Assembly (NCBI GenBank): GCA_021827645.1
Contig: JAKAVA010000018.1
Coordinates: 1 to 38,459 of the forward strand
Reading direction: 5' to 3'
From: Planctomycetota bacterium
GTDB taxonomy: Bacteria > Planctomycetota > Phycisphaerae > WQYP01
DNA: 38,459 nt
This document shows, one piece after another, positions 33,555 to 38,459 of the stretch. The first letter of the stretch is position 1. Each line of letters starts with the position of its first letter. The position numbers were made by a program, and so were the translations under genes. The notes below the pieces were generated by a model. That model was not told the DNA's origin. It worked only from the letters and a program-made list of their open reading frames with translations, and searched no databases.

Positions 33555-34413
33555 ATCGGCGGTACCCTGCAACCGATCGGAGGGCCGAATGGATTCTCGG
33601 TAAAGTCGGTTGTGCGCACAGGCCGGCCATCCCATGGGACGGACTTCGCCCTTTGGATACCCACCGTCGCCGCCGTCTCGCCAATGCCTGCACGACCAGT
33701 GCTCCGCCCGTCATGATTAATACGGAGTAAACGATGAGGAAAAACCGGTGATCAATCAATCGTTTATTAATAGCATGCCCGAGCGCGAGGGCCGGCAGCA
33801 TAACGGGCAGTGAGAATAGAAAATAGCGTATGACGCGCCAATCTACGAGGCCCAGCGCAATGTATCCCCCCAGCCCCACCAGACTTGCCGGCAGAAAACA
33901 CCCCTGGAGTGTGGCTCGAAACCGCTGCGGCGACCATCTCCGGAGCGATCCGTAAACTGCCAGCGGCGGACCGTTCATGCCGTACGCACCTCCGGGCACA
34001 CCCGCAGCGAATCCGCATCCCAGCAGCCACCCCCAATGATCCTTGGTGAAGTGCCGGCGACTTCCGCCCCGGATGGAAAACACAGAAAATGCAATGATGA
34101 CCGTGCCGAGAATGGCTTTGACGACGGGGGCGTCAACGCGGGTGAGTAATAAAAAGCCAAGCGAGATTCCAAATAGGGTCGCAAGGAGCCATACGCCTGC
34201 GCTGCGCGGCTCCACACGCCGCCAGTCCTGAGCCACAATCGCTCCGGCCGCCACAACGGAGACCACGACAGCCAGAGGTGCCGCAACGGCAATCGGTATT
34301 CGTAACGCCAGAAGCGGAACCAAAATAAGTGCCTCGCCAAAGCCGAGCGCTGAGCGAACCAGCGTCGCAACAAAAACGACGATCAGCACGTAGAAAAGCA
34401 ACGATTCTGCCAC
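33463..34413 (-). CDS. TauE/SafE-family membrane permease with long C-terminal tail
   Basis: A 316-residue integral membrane protein with about eight hydrophobic segments and the two family repeats: LVRSALGFGEALILVPLLAL in the first half and GCGFAAGVPGGAYGMNGPPLAVYG in the second. The family exports sulfite, sulfonates or other organic anions. GTG at 34413 has GGAAGG 7 nt upstream and is chosen over a TTG at 34467. The fold ends near GGALVVQALARRRRR; the remaining 65 or so residues (SKGRSPSHGMAG and onward) are unlike the family, and the last 30 codons lie antisense to the convergent lipoprotein gene. The tail may come from a lost stop codon. Confidence 0.87.
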   Translation of the reverse strand: MAESLLFYVLIVVFVATLVRSALGFGEALILVPLLALRIPIAVAAPLAVVVSVVAAGAIVAQDWRRVEPRSAGVWLLATLFGISLGFLLLTRVDAPVVKAILGTVIIAFSVFSIRGGSRRHFTKDHWGWLLGCGFAAGVPGGAYGMNGPPLAVYGSLRRWSPQRFRATLQGCFLPASLVGLGGYIALGLVDWRVIRYFLFSLPVMLPALALGHAINKRLIDHRFFLIVYSVLIMTGGALVVQALARRRRRWVSKGRSPSHGMAGLCAQPTLPRIHSALRSVAGYRRFNGQFSVASGPRAIGRRHDIGRQIVAGSRK

Positions 34414-34550
34414 GAGAAAACCTTCCAGAAAAAGGACTGCCGGGAGTATGTTCAATTCATGGGTCAACCTTCACTATTCGGTGACACCTCTGCATCCACC
34501 TAAGGCTGAATCTTATCCTCCCGGGCGAGGAAGGGATCAGTAGGCGGGCT

Positions 34551-35438
34551 TCACTTTAGTTTATCGAGCGGTGCAAATACGAGCACCGTTTCGCGGGCTG
34601 GCACCTCGCGCCCATCAGATAAAAATGTCGGCCCAATGAGATTCGGATTCATTTTGAACCCTGTCGGCGCAACGACCATGAAATGATGTGGCGGCAGCGG
34701 GATGTCGAATATCAGGTGACGGAAGATGTGTCGCCGTGGTTCGGCCGCTCGCACCAAGCCCAGCGAATAGGGCCCGCGACTGAATGTAACGGTGCCGAGA
34801 TTCACCGCCGGTACGATCTGCAATACCGTATGGTTTTCTTGGCGGTCGATCTGGGCCGTGAGAAGAAAGATGTCATCGCAGTTATGAAAGGTTCGCAGGA
34901 CAAGCCGGTCATCCAAGGGGCGAAAGGCAATAAACTCTCGGTGCACGTTCATTTTAGCGTTCACGACGACCGCCTGAAGTGCAGCCGTCTGAATATAGCT
35001 TCGCTGCGATATCAGTCCTTTAATGGAATTCAGTATTTTCGAGAGTTTCTTCCAGCGGCTGAATGAGGCTGATCCCGTCCGCAGTCCATTCCTGCGCAGC
35101 ATCCGCCGATCGGTGTGCGATATTGTCAGCGGGGAAAGCAGTTTCCAGATGGCGGCATTGTGATTGAATTGACCTCGCGGCATGTTGAGTGAAATCATCT
35201 CCACCACCGTTGGCGGCGTGTAGGCGCGCGGTGTATGAATGACCTTCGGTTGGGCGGATGGTTCTAGCGGCTGCGACATGCCGACCTTGATGGGGCCACG
35301 ATGTACAACGGTGCAGGCCGTCGGTAGCAGCAGCAGCCCCAGTGCGAAGATTCTGCCGATAGAAGCCACTTTCCTCGAATGATGCGGTCGGTATGATGCG
35401 TAGAGCGTGTCCATAGGTGATACCGGTGTATTATTCAA
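34551..35438 (-). CDS. Lipoprotein of unknown function at the end of the ruv operon
   Basis: Up to 295 residues. A signal segment IGRIFALGLLLLPTAC ends in a lipobox Cys, so it is likely a lipoprotein. The mature part has an Ala/Pro linker (QPLEPSAQPKVIHTPRAYTPP) and a C-terminal beta-rich region ending ETVLVFAPLDKLK. No family was recognised. The TTG at 35438 lies 9 nt after GGAGG inside the ruvB coding end and overlaps ruvB by 8 nt; an ATG at 35414 without a ribosome binding site is the alternative. Close coupling to ruvB may only mean a shared transcript. Confidence 0.7.
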   Translation of the reverse strand: MNNTPVSPMDTLYASYRPHHSRKVASIGRIFALGLLLLPTACTVVHRGPIKVGMSQPLEPSAQPKVIHTPRAYTPPTVVEMISLNMPRGQFNHNAAIWKLLSPLTISHTDRRMLRRNGLRTGSASFSRWKKLSKILNSIKGLISQRSYIQTAALQAVVVNAKMNVHREFIAFRPLDDRLVLRTFHNCDDIFLLTAQIDRQENHTVLQIVPAVNLGTVTFSRGPYSLGLVRAAEPRRHIFRHLIFDIPLPPHHFMVVAPTGFKMNPNLIGPTFLSDGREVPARETVLVFAPLDKLK

Positions 35439-36480
35439 AAAGTTCCGCCTCCACCGGGGCTTTTGGCGGCGTAAGTTTCAGGTGCGTCCAGCCCGATGCT
35501 GTCAACTGCCGCCCCTTGCTGGTTCGGCGCAAAAATCCGGATTGAAGTAGAAATGGTTCAATCACGTCCTCCAACACGTCACTTTCTTCTCCCATGTTGG
35601 CGGCAAGCGAATCCAAGCCCGCCGGCCCGCCGTCGTAATCGCGGGCGAGAATCATCATAAACCGGCGATCCAATGGATCGAGTCCCCGCTCATCAATCCC
35701 TTCGAGTTCCAGCGCGCCGGCCGCCAACTCGGCAGTAAGCCTTCCGGTGCCGCGAATCAGGGCAAAGTCGCGCACCCGCCGGAGCAGGCGATTGGCGACG
35801 CGCGGCGTACCACGCGACCGGCGGGCGACCATCTCCAGTGCGCCGGGCTCATGTTCCATCGCCAGCAGGGACGCAGATCGCTTCAGGATGGTGAGTAAAT
35901 CCGCCTCGGAATAAAAATTCAAGTGGTGGACGATCCCGAATCGCGCTCGCATCGGGCCGGAAAGTAGACCGGACCGGGTCGTCGCACCGATCAGGGTAAA
36001 CGGATTGATTTTGATGCGGATCGAATCGGCATGCGTGCCGCTGCCGGTTACCACATCCACCACAAAATCCTCCATGGCAGAATAGAGATATTCTTCAACC
36101 GCTGTCGGCATCCGGTGAATCTCATCGATAAAGACCACATCCCGCGGTTGCACATTGGTCAGCAGGCTGACCAAGTCCGTCGGCCGAGTCAGCGCGGGGC
36201 CGCTGGTAATCCGCGGCACGGAGGTGTGAAGTTCATTGGCGATGATGTACGCCAGCGTGGTTTTGCCCAGGCCGGGCGGACCGTGCAGAAGCACATGCTC
36301 CATCGCTTCATTCCGCGTGCATGCGGCCGCGATTCCGATCTTGAGCTTTTCCACCAGTTCCGGCTGGCCGACATATTCGGCGAGCAACTGCGGTCTGAGC
36401 GGGCTGGCACCACCGCCTCCGGATTCCGGTCGGTCTTCCGGCAGTTCATCCCGCGTGACGATCCGATCGCGCGTCATCAT
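35431..36480 (-). CDS. ruvB: Holliday junction branch migration helicase RuvB
   Basis: Hexameric AAA+ motor that, loaded by RuvA, drives branch migration of Holliday junctions. The 349-residue protein has the N-terminal RPQLLAEYVGQ motif, Walker A HGPPGLGKTTLAY, Walker B VVFIDEIHRMP, sensor 1 LIGATTRSGLLSGPMRARFG and the arginine/sensor 2 region RRSRGTPRVANRLLRR, followed by the winged-helix domain (GLDSLAANMGEESDVLEDVIEPFLLQ, quoted here in parts: GLDSLAANMGEE and VIEPFLLQSGFLRRT). The start overlaps ruvA by 4 nt, giving coupled translation. ruvC is not in the window. Confidence 0.97.
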   Translation of the reverse strand: MMTRDRIVTRDELPEDRPESGGGGASPLRPQLLAEYVGQPELVEKLKIGIAAACTRNEAMEHVLLHGPPGLGKTTLAYIIANELHTSVPRITSGPALTRPTDLVSLLTNVQPRDVVFIDEIHRMPTAVEEYLYSAMEDFVVDVVTGSGTHADSIRIKINPFTLIGATTRSGLLSGPMRARFGIVHHLNFYSEADLLTILKRSASLLAMEHEPGALEMVARRSRGTPRVANRLLRRVRDFALIRGTGRLTAELAAGALELEGIDERGLDPLDRRFMMILARDYDGGPAGLDSLAANMGEESDVLEDVIEPFLLQSGFLRRTSKGRQLTASGWTHLKLTPPKAPVEAELFE

Positions 36481-37094
36481 CCACCTGCCTTAAGCCGATA
36501 TGCGGCCTGTGTGATGGTAGAGGCATCGACCAATGTCGGGTCGGCGCGGCACGCACGATCCACCAACAACTGGGCATCAGGTCGTTTTTCGCCAAGCTGA
36601 ATCAGTGCAATGATCGCACGCTCCTGTTCCGCCGTTCGTGGGGCGGCCGCTGTCGTTTGTGTCGTTTCCGGCCCCAGTTCCAGCTTGCCGGAGAGCTCAG
36701 CGATCATCTGCTCGGCGGTGCGTTTACCAACCTCCGGCAGGGAAGTCAGAAATTTGGCGTCGCGGGAGTTGATAGCGGCGGCGATACGTGCAGCCGGTTG
36801 TACCATGGCCCGCAGGGCTCGCCTGGGGCCAATCCCCTTGACCGTGATGAACAACTGAAAAAAATCCCGATCCGTCGCCGTCAAAAAACCAATCAGCCGG
36901 GGTGTGAGCGACCCGTGGCCGGGGCTCCCTTCCAGATAGTCAATGGTGAAAAATTCCACTCGCTGCCCCACTTGCGTCTGGAGGTGCTTCACATCCGCCG
37001 CCGCGACCAGAATTTCATAGCTGATCATCCCGACTGTGAGTTCAACGGAATGTTCGTAAACGGCGCCGATCAGACCCTGTATGCGTGCAATCAT
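36477..37094 (-). CDS. ruvA: Holliday junction branch migration complex subunit RuvA
   Basis: Tetramer that grips the four-way junction and positions RuvB. The 205-residue protein begins MIARIQGLIGAVYE (OB fold), has two helix-hairpin-helix motifs in the middle (FQLFITVKGIGPRRALRAMV; FLTSLPEVGKRTAEQMIAEL) and a C-terminal RuvB-binding domain after a Thr/Ala linker (RAIIALIQLG). The ATG at 37094 gives the standard N-terminus but has no Shine-Dalgarno; TAATAT lies 8 nt upstream, so a leaderless or near-leaderless start is possible. An upstream in-frame ATG at 37136 would add 14 residues and is less likely. Confidence 0.95.
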   Translation of the reverse strand: MIARIQGLIGAVYEHSVELTVGMISYEILVAAADVKHLQTQVGQRVEFFTIDYLEGSPGHGSLTPRLIGFLTATDRDFFQLFITVKGIGPRRALRAMVQPAARIAAAINSRDAKFLTSLPEVGKRTAEQMIAELSGKLELGPETTQTTAAAPRTAEQERAIIALIQLGEKRPDAQLLVDRACRADPTLVDASTITQAAYRLKAGG

Positions 37095-37466
37095 TGACGG
37101 AGATATTAGCCGATGCTCCCGCCGGATGAAAACCATCTTCCTGATGAATCCTCACAGGGGCATGGCGGCTCCTTGTGGGTTGGCGTTTCGCAGGAATTTG
37201 CTGCCCCACACCTGATCCATCAAGCCACGGTCGCACGGGTTGAAACTGAATTTCAATCAGCGGCGGCGCCTGCGGCAACGCGTATATTCAGCGATCCCTC
37301 GTCCGGTCGACTGGAAAGGTGGGGTATCGTCGGGGGCTGGGCCGACTCCGGTATCGCTGCGTTTTGCTTTCACCTGTGTTCCTCCGGGGCGAACAAGTTA
37401 TTTGGAGGCCAGAGTTCCTCGGCGCTTTGACGCAGGATGATTTCCAAGGGAGCCTGGCGCGTAGAC

Positions 37467-37495
37467 TTGACTGGGGGAGTTCATATTGCCATCAT
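37467..37495 (+). promoter_or_regulatory. Candidate promoter for the prepilin-like gene
   Basis: TTGACT, a 17-bp spacer and CATCAT: the same hexamers and spacing as the proposed guaB promoter. The start would be near 37502, giving an untranslated leader of about 295 nt that contains the inverted repeats at 37510-37609. Confidence 0.4.
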
Positions 37496-37509
37496 GAAGC
37501 TCAATAAAA

Positions 37510-37609
37510 GGAACGGGCAGGCCCATGGCACGGGTCAATAGTTCACTCTGGTGCTACATCAGGCGACCGTTCCGGCCGCAAGCGGAGTCGGGAACTCCGC
37601 TGCCCGTGC
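37510..37609 (+). ncRNA. Structured leader RNA candidate with alternative pairings
   Basis: Several perfect arms overlap: GGAACGG (37510-37516) with CCGTTCC (37567-37573); ACGGGCA (37513-37519) with TGCCCGT (37601-37607); GCACGGG (37528-37534) with CCCGTGC (37603-37609). Inside lies an 8-bp hairpin AGCGGAGT/ACTCCGCT (37581-37601) with a 5-nt CGGGA loop. The first two share bases, so they exclude each other, as in switching RNAs. No known riboswitch consensus was recognised. Confidence 0.35.
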
Positions 37610-37796
37610 CCGTCACGCGTGGCGATACCCGTGGTTTTGGGTGGCGAGCACGCTACCCATTGTCTTTCCGGGGCTCCTTGAAGCCGCAGTCGTGACCGAA
37701 TTCCCGGCGACTTCGGCCCGGGCTCTCAGAGTTGCCACAATGCCATCGGAGGGTCGAGTTGCAGCATGGTTGAATCTTAATAAACGGGGGTATCTC

Positions 37797-38336
37797 ATGC
37801 GACCATTTCGGAAGCACCGCAGCGGGTTGACACTCATCGAACTACTGGCGGTGATCGTGGTTATCGCCCTGATCATTGTTGTGCTTTTCCCCAGCAACAT
37901 GGACGACAGGGAGTTGTCTAATCGAGTGGTGTGCGCGGCGAATATCCGCGGTATTGTTCAATGCATGAGTGTCTATGCAAATAGCAACGATGGCTTGTTC
38001 CCCTGCACGCCAGGGCCGATGGATAACCGGTATATCAACACTCCCACGGCGCCCATCTCTTATGCAGGTAATAGCCCCGCCCGTAAAGTGTTACACGACT
38101 GGTTCGGCGGCACAAAAATCAAGGCCACACCCCAGGTGGGGAGCCCGACCGGATGTCTGTGGCTCATGGTATTGCAGGACTACGTCACCCCGAAGAGCTT
38201 TATCTGCCCGTCCGATCCGATCGCCACCACTCCATCGCAGCAGTACGTAACGGTCGGCGGTATGGCAGCGGGCTACCAGCCGAACTTTGGCGTCATGTCT
38301 GGAGCCGCCCGCCCCGGCGCCGCTACCAATTCGTAA
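37797..38336 (+). CDS. Prepilin-type N-terminal cleavage/methylation domain protein
   Basis: A 179-residue type IV pilin-like or type II secretion pseudopilin-like protein. The N-terminus is MRPFRKHRSGLTLIELLAVI: a basic leader, Gly before the cleavage site, Glu at position 5 of the mature protein, then a long hydrophobic helix. The body has CAANIRGIVQCMSVYANSNDGLFPC and FICPSDP, seen in planctomycete proteins of this kind (Xxx-Cys-x-Asn-Leu/Ile-Arg, then CPSD). It ends soon after YQPNFGVMSGAARPGAATNS, and many relatives as I know them run another 60-100 residues, so it may be truncated. GGGGG precedes the ATG. The next gene starts 81 nt later. Confidence 0.82.
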   Translation: MRPFRKHRSGLTLIELLAVIVVIALIIVVLFPSNMDDRELSNRVVCAANIRGIVQCMSVYANSNDGLFPCTPGPMDNRYINTPTAPISYAGNSPARKVLHDWFGGTKIKATPQVGSPTGCLWLMVLQDYVTPKSFICPSDPIATTPSQQYVTVGGMAAGYQPNFGVMSGAARPGAATNS

Positions 38337-38417
38337 ACGTCCGACGAAGTGCATCTGGCGGGGATTTTTGTGGCGTGTAGATTCTGATCTGTTGTTTGGA
38401 TTTTCAGGAGCAGATCG

Positions 38418-38459
38418 ATGGATCATCGCGGCAGGAAGTTTACCATACCGGAGCGGCAG
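38418..38459 (+). CDS. Start of an unidentified gene (runs off the right edge)
   Basis: ATG at 38418 is preceded by TCAGGAGCAG, a good ribosome binding site. The 14 visible codons (MDHRGRKFTIPERQ) are basic and polar. A basic stretch at this place could be the leader of a second prepilin-like protein, but the hydrophobic helix that would show it lies outside the window. Confidence 0.45.
   Translation, partial: MDHRGRKFTIPERQ

Larger units (their letters stand above)
37137..37796. other. Non-coding region between ruvA and the prepilin-like gene
   Basis: No gene is supported in this 660-nt stretch. The prepilin frame remains open upstream to 37551, but that part has no ribosome binding site and no protein-like features. 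A promoter candidate and a set of inverted repeats (listed separately) lie in the right half. A further hairpin, GGGTGGC/GCTACCC with one G-T pair, lies near 37649-37668. Confidence 0.45.

Noticed and set aside
37510-37609. c-di-GMP (GEMM) riboswitch ahead of the prepilin gene
   Set aside because: Expected core sequences such as CAAAGCC with the GGGTTNCC-type helix were not found, although the context would fit.
37551-37796. Longer prepilin start at 37551
   Set aside because: The 82 extra codons precede the normal prepilin leader, have no ribosome binding site, and overlap the structured region. The ATG at 37797 gives a standard prepilin N-terminus.

Overview
The window looks like a chromosomal segment of a Planctomycetota bacterium, most likely from the Phycisphaerae. 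This is inferred from the mix of genes, not from a marker gene: Tat-exported sugar hydrolases, an outer-membrane autotransporter, a prepilin-type protein with the short N-terminal helix common in planctomycetes, ectoine genes, and a scattered, operon-poor layout. No rRNA, tRNA, CRISPR array, transposase or phage gene was found.

Left part (1-11,000). Housekeeping genes: nadC and birA (overlapping by 4 nt), a small lipoprotein, and dnaB with a perfect DnaA box upstream. Next is a 979-residue exported protein that joins a glutamic (G1, eqolisin-like) peptidase domain to a beta-helix and an autotransporter barrel. On the minus strand lie aroF and guaB. Upstream of aroF is what reads as a complete attenuator: a tandem 11-bp repeat, a promoter whose start point falls on an ATG, a 42-codon leader peptide whose last third is rich in Phe and Tyr, mutually exclusive antiterminator and terminator hairpins, then a 36-codon small ORF and aroF. 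This is the most interesting unlabelled element in the window.

Middle part (11,000-18,600). A plus-strand ectABCD cluster makes ectoine and hydroxyectoine. It is followed closely by three overlapping or nearly touching genes: a secreted PEBP-family protein, a membrane DUF218 (YdcF/SanA-like) protein and an L,D-transpeptidase-like protein. A DUF1444-like gene with a hairpin leader comes next.

Sugar region (18,800-30,900). Minus-strand genes encode a GH99-like hydrolase with a C-terminal beta-sandwich, a GH31 alpha-glycosidase, a macro-domain protein, acetyl-CoA synthetase and a GH78-type rhamnosidase-like protein. A plus-strand aldose 1-epimerase lipoprotein sits among them. GH31, the epimerase and GH78 carry twin-arginine signals, so glycan breakdown probably happens outside the cytoplasm. 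The GH78 protein lacks the usual acidic residue in its main catalytic motif.

Right part (30,900-38,459). A small His/Arg/Gly-rich secreted protein with a strong terminator, a RidA-family protein, a lipoprotein with a degenerate metalloprotease motif, a TauE/SafE permease overlapping it tail to tail, and a ruvA-ruvB-lipoprotein operon. The window ends with a structured untranslated leader, a prepilin-like gene and the first 14 codons of another gene.

At least three starts (nadC, guaB, the aroF leader peptide) have a -10-like hexamer exactly 6 nt before the ATG and no Shine-Dalgarno, suggesting leaderless mRNAs. All functions are assigned by reading motifs; no database search was run.
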